DNA from: Lentzea sp. NBRC 102530
GTDB taxonomy: Bacteria; Actinomycetota; Actinomycetes; Mycobacteriales; Pseudonocardiaceae
DNA length: 64,000 nucleotides
Assembly (NCBI RefSeq): GCF_030269365.1
Contig: NZ_BSTF01000001.1
Coordinates: 496,001 to 560,000 of the forward strand
Reading direction: 5' to 3'
Positions 26,758 through 36,266 of the stretch are shown here, in pieces; positions within the stretch are counted from its first letter, which is position 1; each line of letters opens with the position of its first letter. The notes under the pieces are model-generated. The model did no database searches. It was not told where the DNA came from and was given only the letters and a program-made list of their open reading frames with translations. The position numbers and the translations under genes were made by a program.

Positions 26758-26789
26758 CACCAGCAATTCTCGAAAGGGTTTTGAATCAA

Positions 26790-29700
26790 GTGAGCGGCGC
26801 GGACGGTACCACCCATCTGCCTCCTGCGTTGCAGAAGTTCTTCCAGGTCGTCCTGGGAATGGAATGGCCAGAGGCTTCCGAGGGCGGTCTGCGCGAGCTG
26901 GGTGAGACGTGGTCGTCGATCGCGTCGGCGGCGGAGGAGTTCGCCGAGGCGGTCGGCGTGGACGCCACGGCCGTCGCCTCCGCGTTGCACGGTGAGCTCG
27001 GCGATCGGGTCGTCGGGTACCTGCGTGGTGATCTCGCCGCCGGGCTGGGTGATTTGGTCGCGGGGATGCGGGAGCTGTCGCGTGCGGCGGAGACCGCGGC
27101 GGCTGACGTGCAGAAGGCCAAGATCATGTTGATCGCGATGGCCGCGCTCGCCTTGTTCACCGTGCTTTCCCTGCTCTACTCGCTGATCTTCTCGTTCCTG
27201 ATCCCTGCGGTGGAGGCGGCGGCGCAGGTCGGTCTGCGGCTGGTGTTGCGGCAGTTGGCTGCGAGTCTGGCGTCGTTGTCGGTGCGCGAGGTGGGCGTGG
27301 CGGCGGTGGCGCTGGGCAAGGACGCGGTGAAGTGGGGTGCGTTCGGCGCGGGGTTCATGGGTGGGCTGGACGGCGGGATCCAGCTCGGGCAGATCGCGGC
27401 GGGCGGGCGGCACGGTTTCGACTGGGAGTCGTTGAAGGGCTCGGTGATCGGCGGTGTCATCGGTGGCGCCGTGGGTGGTGTGGCGCACGGCTTGTCGCGC
27501 GGTGCGGTGTCCGGGTTGTCGGCGGAGGTGCGGGGCCGGGTGACCGGTTCGGTGCGGGCGTTGGGGCATTTCGGTTATGCGTCGGCGCAGGTGGCTTCGG
27601 CCGGGCTGAGCAACCCGCTGATCAATGTGGCGACCGGTATGCGCGGCAACGTGTGGGACGGCATCATCGGGGCCGCGTCGCGTGCGGACGGCGTGCACGG
27701 TGGCAAGGCCGGTGGCGCTGGTGTGCCTGATCTGAAGATTCCGGACTTCGAGGTTCCCGACATCGCGGTTTCGGACGGACTGCCCTCTTACGGCGATCTC
27801 TTCCCGGACAAGTTCGATCTGAAGTCCACAAAGGATCCTCTTCGTCCTGGTGCGGCGCTCGAGCCCGCGCCTGATCTCGACGTGGACGCAAGTCCCATGT
27901 GGACCAAGGGGTCGCTGCTTCCTGGTGACGTGAGCGGGACCGGAGGACACCTCAGTCTCGCCGGGTCGGTCGGTGCAACTTCGTCTCCCGGCGTCATCGC
28001 CGAACTCGCCGCGCCGCACGAGGCGGCGGCTGCTTCCCCCATAGCAGGCGGGAACACCGTTGAGTCGCAAGGGGTCCGCGCCAGCGGTCGGCCGGACGCG
28101 GCCGAGTCGAAGCCGGCCACACCCCATCAGTCTCGACCCGCCGATCAAGTGGCCGTGCCCGCGGCAGCAGCACAGCGCGTCCCGGCCCACTCGCCAACAG
28201 AAGCGCTGCCGGACATCGCGAAGCCTCCAGCCGATGTCGCCGCCGCCGTGCGCAGGACGGCGGACGGCGGTGGCGACGTCGGCACGGACGCGCAGTCCGC
28301 CCGCCCCTCCGCCGACGCGCGGACCACGCCCACAGGGCCCGCGGACGCTCGGCCCGCTACCGAGTACACAGCTGGTTCTGCCCGTGCCAGCACGGAATCG
28401 CAGCCCGCCGCAGGCCAGGAGACCGAGGCCCAGCCCGGTTCCTCGAACCAGGAGACGGACCCCGGTGCCGCGCGGCAGGTAGATGCCGCACAGCCCGCCA
28501 CCCGACCTGCCGCCGACGACCAGACCACCGCCCACCGAGCAGCAGACACGCGCCTGGCGGCGACTCCGGTGGCGGCAACCCAGAGCAGGCCGGCGCATCC
28601 GGCGCCGTATGTGCCGTCTGCCGCAGACCCAGCGACCGTTGCCCAGCCCGGCGCCGCCCAGTCCGGTTCTGCCCAGTCCGGTTCTGCCCAGTCCGGTTCT
28701 GCCCAGTCCGGTTCTGCCCAGTCCGGTTCTGCCCAGTCCGGTTCTGCCCAGTCCGGTTCTGCCCAGTCCGGTTCTGCCCAGTCCGGTTCTGCCCAGTCCG
28801 GTGCCGTCCTGTCGGCGACGGACGCACTGTCCGCCATCAAGCCCGCGGCGGACCCGCTCGCCAGTTTTGCCAGGCCTGAGGTGAACGCGCAGTCCGGTTC
28901 GGGCAGGTCTGACGTGAACGCGCAGCCGGTCTCCGCCCGATCCACGTCGGACGCGCAGCCGGTCACCCGACCGGTGACGGAAACGCAGTCCAGCGCGACC
29001 CGATCCACGCCAGAACCCCGACCCGCCCACCAAGCGGCGGCAGATTCCCAGAACAGCCCGGTCCGGGTCGCGGCGGATGCGCAGCCGGCTCGATCGGCGG
29101 TAGACGCGCACAACGTCACTCCCGCAGCAGAGGTGCAGTCCGCTCACTCCACAGCGGACGCGCAGACCGCTCTCTCGACACAGGACGCACAGCCTGTCCG
29201 TCCCGCTGTGGACGGGCAGGACCGTCAGGTGGAGGCCCAGCAATCTCTTCCCACGGCGGAGGCGCAGTCGGCTCGTCCGGAACTGGACGCGCAGACCGTT
29301 CGTCCGTCGGTGAACGAGCAGACCGCCCATCCGGCGGTGGGCGAGCAATCTGATCGCTCAGCAGCGGATGCGCAGCCTGTCAGTCCTGCGGTAGATGCGC
29401 AACCCGCCCGCTCGGCGGTGGATGCCCAGGCTGTCCGTCCTGCGGTGGATGTGCAGCAAGCGCGTCCCGCAGTGGATGCGCAGGCCGTCCGTCCGGCGGT
29501 GGACTCGCAGCCCGCCCGGCCTGCCGTCGATGCCCAGCCCGCCCCGGTGCGGGCTGCGTCGGACCCGCAGTTCGGCTCGGCCCGAACCGCTGCAGACCCT
29601 CAGCCCGCCCGCCCGGCAGACGCGCAGGCGACCCATGCCGCAGACACGCAGCCCGCCCGCCAGGCAGACGCGCAGGCGACCCGTGCCGCAGACCTCCAGC

Positions 29701-32700
29701 CCGCCCGGTCCGTCGACCCTCAGCCCACCCCCGCCCGCACGGTCGTGGAAGCGCAGCCGACCACATCCCGGCACGACCGGAAGGCCTTCGAACCCGACAC
29801 CGCAGCCCCGCCACCACAGCGACCGAGTGTCAACCAGGTCGTCCGCGGGAGCGAAGAGCCGGCGCGCGGGACCCACGAACGGGTCGCCGAAGGCGAGAAG
29901 GCCAAGCGCGACAACGGCCATGAGCCACAGGTGGTCCCGGTCCTGACCCCGGCGATGCCGGCCGAGGCCGGCTCATCGACGGCGGCGTCCGGTGCCGGGT
30001 TCGCGTCGGGGCGGGAGTGGGCGAGCGTCAGGGACTCCGTCACGCCCACGCGACACGCCGCTGAGCGCTTCGAGGCCGTGCGCGACCCGAAAATCGAGCA
30101 CGGGCAGATCGAAGGCCGCATCACGCAGATCCGGTTCGACCTGCGCCGCGCCACCTTCACGGGCGAGGACGGCACGAGCCACACCGTGCGCGAGGTGACG
30201 GCTCCCGTCTCGCTGCGCGCCGACGACCCGAGCACGGCGGCCGCGTACGCGGTCAGGCTCCAAGGCCTGCTCGACGCCCACTTCAACCACCGGTACCGCT
30301 ACCCCAACGGCGACCAGGCGCACTTCACCGTCTCCCACACGGCGAAAGCGGACGGGCACTGGAGCACCAACCCGCACCAGGCGGTGCCGATCACCCTGAG
30401 CAGCAAGGAGAACGCGCGCACCGACCAGCTCACCTGGCACCTGGACCGGCCCGAGCACGCCGTCCACGAGGTCTTCCACTTCTTCGGGCTCGCCGACACC
30501 CACGCCGACGCACGGAGGCCCGCTCTGCTGGGCAGGCCCGACGAACCCGGGATCATGGGCGCCGCAACGGGTCTCGAACTCGGCGCGCACAACCTCAAGG
30601 CACTCGACGCCGCCACCTCGGCGACTCACACCAGCCATCCGGCTCCGGACCCCGTCGCCCATCCGAGCCCGCCGGCCTCGACGCTGCACGGGCCCGTCAA
30701 CGCACCGTCCGCTCCTGCGAAGCACGAACCGCCGGACCCGGCCGCCGCGCAGCTGGCCTCCAGGGCGAAGATCGATCAACCGCTGGTGAAGGGCAAGCCC
30801 GCGTTCGGTCCGGTCCGCGCGGCGCTGCGGACGATGTTCGAGCAGCCGGAGAGCGCGGTCGCCGGGTGGGTGGCCGAGCAGTACGCCGACACCGTGCTGG
30901 CGTCGCTCGCCAGCACGCTCAACGGTGTCCGCAAGATCTACAAGGACAGCCTGGACGTGCGCGTCCAGGTGATCGCGATCGGTCCGGCCAGGGACGTCGG
31001 TGCCGGACGTGCGGACTTCGACTCGACGCACGTGGCGGAGCCGAGGGAGCGGTCTGCCGCGAAGGAGGTCGAGCGGACGCCGGTCGACCCGACGAAGATG
31101 CTCGACGTCCCGGCCGGTCCGGTCACGGTGTCGGGGCGGGTCGCCGGGATCGGCGCGAAGTCGAGCGGTGCCGCGGCGGCGAAGAAGGCGGAAGGGCTGC
31201 GGATCGACGCCCACCGGGAGATCGAGACCGTCGAGTCCGTGCACGACGTCGTCCACCGGATCACGGTGGAGCCTCGCGGTCGCCGGCTGTCGCGCCGCGG
31301 CCGCCACGGCTCACCGGAGATCCGCGACGTGCCGGTGACCATGACACTCGCGTGGCCCAAGCGGATCGATCCGGCGCTGCAGAGCCCGCGGTCGGTGCCG
31401 AGCAGCTACGCGGAGATCGAACCGGGCTCGTCCGCGGCCGACCGGCGGCAGGCGTACGCGAGGTTCGAACGCGAGCGCAAGGCGATCAAGCAGGTCGTCC
31501 TGGCCGGACTCACCGACGTCTTCGACCGGATCAAGGACGGGTTGCGCCTCGACCTCGCCGACGCGGAGACCACGCGGCTGCGGTCGTGGCTCGACTCACT
31601 CGGGCCCGAGCACGGCCGCGACATCGTCACCGGTGGCCTCGTCCACGAGACGTTCAAGTTCGGTCATCGCCGGCACCCCGTGGAGATCGTGCTCGGGCGC
31701 GCGTACCTGCCCCAGCACCCGCGACGGCCCTCCGAGCACGTGGAGAGCGGCCGGCGCAGCATCAGCCACCGCCACTCGACGAGCGTCGAGCACCGCCTGT
31801 CCGAGGGCGGCACACGGGAGTGGGGCGGCGAGATCAGCGTCGGTGTGGGCGAGAGCCTCGCCGAGGTGATCGGCGTGACGCTCTCCGGCGGCGTGAACTA
31901 CCGGAGGTCGGCCGAGGACACCGTGGTCCAGGCCGTGGAACTGCAGCGGGACCTCGACGAGCAGACGACCGGCGACCTCGACAGCCACGACATCGAGCTG
32001 CACTACCTCGTGTCGATGACCGATGCCCGCAGGCCCAGCACACCCCGCCGGCCGAGCACGCCCCACCGGCCGGGTACGCCCAAGAGCCCCGGCTCGCCCT
32101 TCCTCGGGCACCAGGCGTTGCCGGCACCGATGACCGTGCCCGGCGCCGCCCGGCTCTCGGTCGCCCGCAAGGGCGAGATGAGCTCCGACACCGACGACGC
32201 GGGCACTGGCGGCAGCGTCGCCTCGCTGCGCGGACCGTCGGGTCTGCGGATCGCCGAGGTCCCGGCCCACGTGAGCGCGCGCTGGACGCTGACGCGGGAG
32301 ACCCTGGAGGACGTCACGGGCCGCGTGGTGCACCGGCTGGCCGCCACGGGAGCGGTCCCGGGCTCGCAGGCCGCCAAGGTCACCGAGGACCTGCGCCGGC
32401 TGCTCCGCGACGACGCCCAGTCCCTCCTCGACGGCGGGGACGGACTGCGCCTGCCCCTGCCCGGCGACAAGGACCTGTTCCTGCGCGGCACCGTCGACAC
32501 CGACCACGGCCGGTACGTCAAAGCCGCGCCCTGGAAGGAACTCGGCGGCCGGATCTCCGCCAGGGACTTCCGCAGCTTCGAGAGCCTCCGCCGGCGCAGC
32601 AAGGGTTTCCACGTCTCGGTGGAGGGCAGTGCCGGCGCCGCCTCGCTGTCCGGTGAGGTCGGTCCGTCGCGCACGAAGGAACGACGCGGGTCCGTGTCAC

Positions 32701-35700
32701 AGTCCGTGGAGACCGAACAGACGTGGAGCGGCCGCGGCGGACCGAGCTACCTCTACCAGTTCCCGGTGGAGATCGAGGTCCGCACGGGCGCCGGCTGGCA
32801 CTCCCTCGACGCCCCGCTGAAGTGGGACGGCGGGGCCATCTCCGGGCGCCTCGAGATCGCCGTTCCCGCGAGGCCCGGCAAGGGCGTGGACGTCGTGCCG
32901 GAGAACGTCCTCCCGGAGACGGGCTGGACGTCGCCGGGGCACGGCGTGCCGCTGCCCGCGATGCGGCCCGGCACGCTGCCAGCCGAACACGTCGTGGACT
33001 CGGTCTCGCCGATCCGCCACCTGGTCTCCACCGCGACCGGGATGCTGGAGCTCACCGCGGCGAAGGGGCTCGGCAAGGAGACCAAGGCCCTGGTCGGTCG
33101 CCTCGTGTTCGGTGACGAACCGACGAACCTCGGTGGCCGCGCGGAGGACGCGGCCGAGGACGTCTCCCGCGCCGCGCTGGAGACCTGGGGCAGCTGGAGC
33201 AGCAGGCAGGGCAGGCTCGCCGTCGCGGCCGGTCCCGCCGACGTGCTGCCGCTGCGCAGCTACAACGACGGCGGCCCTCTCGGCACGGGCAGCCGCGACC
33301 TCGCCGGCGACGTCCGGCTCACCACCACCTACGGCAACCCGAGGATCATCGACCGCAACGACGCGCAGACCTTCGGCCGCACCCAGCACCGCAAGACCGT
33401 GCTGATGTCGGGCGAGAGCGCGCAGAACGCCCTGGCCGCGTCGTTCGGCGCGTCGGTGAAGGCGGGGGAGCAGTTCACCGGCAGCGGCACGCTGTCGGCC
33501 GACTACACCAGGGGACCGGTGTCGAGCACCACCGACACCGTCGACTTCGAGACGAGCCACAGCCGGGTCGAACGCGGCTACCTCGTCGAGTTCGACGCGC
33601 ACCACCACCTCGCCACGTCGGTCGGCCGGAGCCGCACCGGGCCGTTCGGTGGCCGCCACGAGGGACACGTCACCAGGCAGGAGCGCGACAAGTTCGTGCC
33701 GCGCGCGGTGAAGGTGTGGGTGACGGCGAGCGACCTGCCGCGCATCGGCGAGCTCACGAGCCACGACCTCGACCGCAACGTCCACCCCGACGACCGCGAC
33801 GCCTACCACGCCGCGCACACCCCGGCCCCGCCCGCGACAACCGTGCCGAGCGTCGTCACGAAGGCGCACGGCCCCGTCGAACCCGCACGGCCGGAAGTCG
33901 TCACCGAGCTGAAGAACCGGCTCCGCGAGGAACTCCGCGAGTGGGAGAACGGGATCACCGACAGGGAGGTCGCCGCCCAGTACGCCCAGCTGCACGACAC
34001 GCTGGCGCAGAGCTTCGGCACCCGTCTCGTCCTCGGCGGTTTCGGCACGATGCTCACCGACATGCTCAACGGTGGCACCGAACTGCTGGGGGAGCGGCTC
34101 GGTGAGTCGGGCAAGCTCGAACAGCTCGTCGTCGTCAGCGCGAAGCGCGTCGGCGGACGGGTGCTCGGCGCGGACGACCACCTCCGCCACCAGTCGAAGA
34201 TCACCACGACCCGGCACCACGTCACGGGCAAGAGGTCGAGCTTCAGCTGGGGCGCGAGTGGGTCCGCGGTGCCCGGCGTCGGCGCACCGGAGGGCTGGGT
34301 CGGTGATCAGCTCTCCGGGTTGCTCGACCCGAACGCGGCCGCGGAGGGCCGGCGGACGGGTGAAGCGAGCACGCGGCAGGCGCACGAACAGGTCGTGACC
34401 TACACGTGGGCGGGCCAGGGTGTGCGCCACGAGTTCGGCATCGAGGTCCAGGTGTACCTGCGCCCGTGGGCCCACTCCGGCGAGTACCGCCGGCACCTGC
34501 CCGGTCTGCGCCAGACGCCGGTGCGGGAGACGTACACGCCGAGCCCGTTCACGATCGACTCGGCGATCCGGACCACGGTCGCCACCTCGGCCCTGGACGC
34601 GATGGCGCCCCTGGCCACTGTGGACGGTTCGCTGCGGGAATCACGGCCCGCGCAGGGATTCCCGGCCGAAGCGACGCTGCGGGCGTGGCCGTTCCCGGCG
34701 CCGAAGCTGCACGCGGAACTGGTGCGGCTGACCGAGGACCTGAGTGCCCGGCGCGGCGCGTCGCTGCTCGTCGGCACGCGCGCGGGCCAGCTGAGCCACT
34801 ACATCACCGAAGCGTTGTCCGGCAACGGACACGTCGTCATCGTCGGCAGTCGGCGGATCGACTCGGTGACGATCCGGATGGACCTCGGTCACCGCGAGGT
34901 CGTCACCGAGCTGCCCGGCGCGACGCTCACCAACTCGGCGACGCGCACCGAGCACGCGGTCACCGAGGTGACCGGCGAGGCGAGTGCGGAGGCCGCGATC
35001 GCGGGTGGCCTCGCGGAGTCGATCGTGCCGGGGCTCTCCGGGAACCTGTTCAACCTCAACGTCTTCGACGACAGCGAGACCCGCTCGTCGACGTCCGTGG
35101 CGAAACCGTCCAAGGTCTACCTCGTGCGGGCCGAGCTGAGCTCGACCATCACCGTGGCCCGGCCCAAGGGCCCGGCGCGTCCGGTCGTGTCCACGGGTCC
35201 GGACGGCGAGGTCTGGTTGCGCGCCGACGAAGCCGGTTTGGAAGCGTTGGGACTCAAGGCGGCGGTGCCGAGCGCGCCCGCGTCCTCCCCGCAGATCCCG
35301 ATGTCGCCGCGGATGCGATCGGGGTCCCTCAGGCCCGCGCCGAGCACGAATCTCACCTCCGCGTACCGGGACGCCTCGAGGGGAACGGACGAGCTCGTCC
35401 TGTCCCCGCAGGCACAACGGGCGTGGGTGGACGAACTCAGCGCTCTCGGCTCCGGCGCTCTGGAGCAACGAGACCTCCCGTCCGGCACGGCGGCCCGGCT
35501 GGCCGACATCGACGGCGCACTACCGGCGTTGAAGGACGCGTCCCTGCGTGCACGCGTGCGCAGCCTGGTCAACGACGCCGTGCTCGTCACTTCGCTCGCA
35601 CCGCTGTCGTACGAACTGCACAGCGGCGCGGCACCCCGCGTGTTCCGCCCCGTGTCGCCGCAGCGACTGACCCAGTTGCTCGACGACGTCCGCGATCTGT

Positions 35701-36266
35701 TGCACCAGGGCGAGAACCCGTTCGACGGATCGCTGCTGCGCGGCCTCGACCACGACCCCGGGGCTCCGCTCGTCGTCAGGCTGGCGATGCTCGCGACGCT
35801 GAACCTCAGCGCACCGGCCAGGACGGCCCTGGCCAGGGACCCGCTCTTCACGGCGTTGCTCACGAAGCCGTCGGCGCTGGGGGAGGCGCTGTTCGCCGCG
35901 GCGGGCCACGAGACGCGACACGGCGGCGGATCGGCGGGCACCGCGGTGGTCAACACCGCCGTGCGCTCGCGGGTGCCGACGATCGCCGCACTGCTGCAGA
36001 TCGGTCATGCCGCGGCGGATGCGGTGCAGCAGCAGCCGATCCGGCTGCGCGAGGACCTCGCGGCCCTGAACGAGCGCGCGTTCGCCCTCACCGCCGCCGA
36101 CCGGCCCGACGCGGCCGCGTGGCGGGAGCTCACCGACAGCTGGTCGCGGACGGTCCAGGCCCTGCCGGCGGACCGCTACCAGGCAGTGGTGCGACCGCAG
36201 TTGGCCCCGGAACCGGACGGCTTCCCCTCGCCGGCACGGAACGGCCGGGCGGCGGGATCGCGCTGA
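26790..36266 (+). CDS. Giant effector with CpnT-like trafficking domain and metzincin-like motif
   Basis: The GTG at 26790 gives 3158 residues; the similar short gene at 116 supports this start over 26754. Residues 1-110 are helical and CpnT/WXG100-like. Residues 111-145 form a strong transmembrane segment, followed by a Gly/Ala-rich region with further hydrophobic stretches to about 290. Residues 370-1080 are low complexity, including AQSGS repeats and D-A-Q-P-A-R-x-A-V units. Residues 1100-1270 are metzincin-like: HEVFHFFGLAD (H1226, E1227, H1230, D1236) and a Met-turn-like G-I-M-G (M1256). From about 1650 to 2790 there are at least five copies of a beta-rich module with Gly-rich strands and long Y-x-V-x-V strands. 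No toxin domain I know ends it. Role as a type VII effector is inferred. Confidence 0.75.
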   Translation: MSGADGTTHLPPALQKFFQVVLGMEWPEASEGGLRELGETWSSIASAAEEFAEAVGVDATAVASALHGELGDRVVGYLRGDLAAGLGDLVAGMRELSRAAETAAADVQKAKIMLIAMAALALFTVLSLLYSLIFSFLIPAVEAAAQVGLRLVLRQLAASLASLSVREVGVAAVALGKDAVKWGAFGAGFMGGLDGGIQLGQIAAGGRHGFDWESLKGSVIGGVIGGAVGGVAHGLSRGAVSGLSAEVRGRVTGSVRALGHFGYASAQVASAGLSNPLINVATGMRGNVWDGIIGAASRADGVHGGKAGGAGVPDLKIPDFEVPDIAVSDGLPSYGDLFPDKFDLKSTKDPLRPGAALEPAPDLDVDASPMWTKGSLLPGDVSGTGGHLSLAGSVGATSSPGVIAELAAPHEAAAASPIAGGNTVESQGVRASGRPDAAESKPATPHQSRPADQVAVPAAAAQRVPAHSPTEALPDIAKPPADVAAAVRRTADGGGDVGTDAQSARPSADARTTPTGPADARPATEYTAGSARASTESQPAAGQETEAQPGSSNQETDPGAARQVDAAQPATRPAADDQTTAHRAADTRLAATPVAATQSRPAHPAPYVPSAADPATVAQPGAAQSGSAQSGSAQSGSAQSGSAQSGSAQSGSAQSGSAQSGSAQSGSAQSGAVLSATDALSAIKPAADPLASFARPEVNAQSGSGRSDVNAQPVSARSTSDAQPVTRPVTETQSSATRSTPEPRPAHQAAADSQNSPVRVAADAQPARSAVDAHNVTPAAEVQSAHSTADAQTALSTQDAQPVRPAVDGQDRQVEAQQSLPTAEAQSARPELDAQTVRPSVNEQTAHPAVGEQSDRSAADAQPVSPAVDAQPARSAVDAQAVRPAVDVQQARPAVDAQAVRPAVDSQPARPAVDAQPAPVRAASDPQFGSARTAADPQPARPADAQATHAADTQPARQADAQATRAADLQPARSVDPQPTPARTVVEAQPTTSRHDRKAFEPDTAAPPPQRPSVNQVVRGSEEPARGTHERVAEGEKAKRDNGHEPQVVPVLTPAMPAEAGSSTAASGAGFASGREWASVRDSVTPTRHAAERFEAVRDPKIEHGQIEGRITQIRFDLRRATFTGEDGTSHTVREVTAPVSLRADDPSTAAAYAVRLQGLLDAHFNHRYRYPNGDQAHFTVSHTAKADGHWSTNPHQAVPITLSSKENARTDQLTWHLDRPEHAVHEVFHFFGLADTHADARRPALLGRPDEPGIMGAATGLELGAHNLKALDAATSATHTSHPAPDPVAHPSPPASTLHGPVNAPSAPAKHEPPDPAAAQLASRAKIDQPLVKGKPAFGPVRAALRTMFEQPESAVAGWVAEQYADTVLASLASTLNGVRKIYKDSLDVRVQVIAIGPARDVGAGRADFDSTHVAEPRERSAAKEVERTPVDPTKMLDVPAGPVTVSGRVAGIGAKSSGAAAAKKAEGLRIDAHREIETVESVHDVVHRITVEPRGRRLSRRGRHGSPEIRDVPVTMTLAWPKRIDPALQSPRSVPSSYAEIEPGSSAADRRQAYARFERERKAIKQVVLAGLTDVFDRIKDGLRLDLADAETTRLRSWLDSLGPEHGRDIVTGGLVHETFKFGHRRHPVEIVLGRAYLPQHPRRPSEHVESGRRSISHRHSTSVEHRLSEGGTREWGGEISVGVGESLAEVIGVTLSGGVNYRRSAEDTVVQAVELQRDLDEQTTGDLDSHDIELHYLVSMTDARRPSTPRRPSTPHRPGTPKSPGSPFLGHQALPAPMTVPGAARLSVARKGEMSSDTDDAGTGGSVASLRGPSGLRIAEVPAHVSARWTLTRETLEDVTGRVVHRLAATGAVPGSQAAKVTEDLRRLLRDDAQSLLDGGDGLRLPLPGDKDLFLRGTVDTDHGRYVKAAPWKELGGRISARDFRSFESLRRRSKGFHVSVEGSAGAASLSGEVGPSRTKERRGSVSQSVETEQTWSGRGGPSYLYQFPVEIEVRTGAGWHSLDAPLKWDGGAISGRLEIAVPARPGKGVDVVPENVLPETGWTSPGHGVPLPAMRPGTLPAEHVVDSVSPIRHLVSTATGMLELTAAKGLGKETKALVGRLVFGDEPTNLGGRAEDAAEDVSRAALETWGSWSSRQGRLAVAAGPADVLPLRSYNDGGPLGTGSRDLAGDVRLTTTYGNPRIIDRNDAQTFGRTQHRKTVLMSGESAQNALAASFGASVKAGEQFTGSGTLSADYTRGPVSSTTDTVDFETSHSRVERGYLVEFDAHHHLATSVGRSRTGPFGGRHEGHVTRQERDKFVPRAVKVWVTASDLPRIGELTSHDLDRNVHPDDRDAYHAAHTPAPPATTVPSVVTKAHGPVEPARPEVVTELKNRLREELREWENGITDREVAAQYAQLHDTLAQSFGTRLVLGGFGTMLTDMLNGGTELLGERLGESGKLEQLVVVSAKRVGGRVLGADDHLRHQSKITTTRHHVTGKRSSFSWGASGSAVPGVGAPEGWVGDQLSGLLDPNAAAEGRRTGEASTRQAHEQVVTYTWAGQGVRHEFGIEVQVYLRPWAHSGEYRRHLPGLRQTPVRETYTPSPFTIDSAIRTTVATSALDAMAPLATVDGSLRESRPAQGFPAEATLRAWPFPAPKLHAELVRLTEDLSARRGASLLVGTRAGQLSHYITEALSGNGHVVIVGSRRIDSVTIRMDLGHREVVTELPGATLTNSATRTEHAVTEVTGEASAEAAIAGGLAESIVPGLSGNLFNLNVFDDSETRSSTSVAKPSKVYLVRAELSSTITVARPKGPARPVVSTGPDGEVWLRADEAGLEALGLKAAVPSAPASSPQIPMSPRMRSGSLRPAPSTNLTSAYRDASRGTDELVLSPQAQRAWVDELSALGSGALEQRDLPSGTAARLADIDGALPALKDASLRARVRSLVNDAVLVTSLAPLSYELHSGAAPRVFRPVSPQRLTQLLDDVRDLLHQGENPFDGSLLRGLDHDPGAPLVVRLAMLATLNLSAPARTALARDPLFTALLTKPSALGEALFAAAGHETRHGGGSAGTAVVNTAVRSRVPTIAALLQIGHAAADAVQQQPIRLREDLAALNERAFALTAADRPDAAAWRELTDSWSRTVQALPADRYQAVVRPQLAPEPDGFPSPARNGRAAGSR
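28641..28805 (+). repeat. 15-bp tandem repeats encoding AQSGS
   Basis: Nine identical copies of GCCCAGTCCGGTTCT (28656-28790) are flanked on each side by one variant unit (28641-28655 and 28791-28805). They encode A-Q-S-G-S in frame. Perfect DNA identity indicates recent expansion, and the copy number probably varies between strains without breaking the frame. Confidence 0.95.

Noticed and set aside
26754-26789. GTG at 26754 as the start of giant 1
   Set aside because: The similar short gene at 116 begins at the residue equivalent to 26790, which also has GAAAGGG upstream. The coupled start at 26754 remains possible but is less supported.
28641-28805. CRISPR-like or satellite repeat in giant 1
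   Set aside because: The 15-bp unit is in frame and encodes a pentapeptide repeat, so it is a coding minisatellite.
34406-36262. N-terminal extension of the giant 2 frame into giant 1
   Set aside because: This part is rich in Arg/Gly/Ala with no recognisable domain, while the other frame encodes giant 1 through to 36266.
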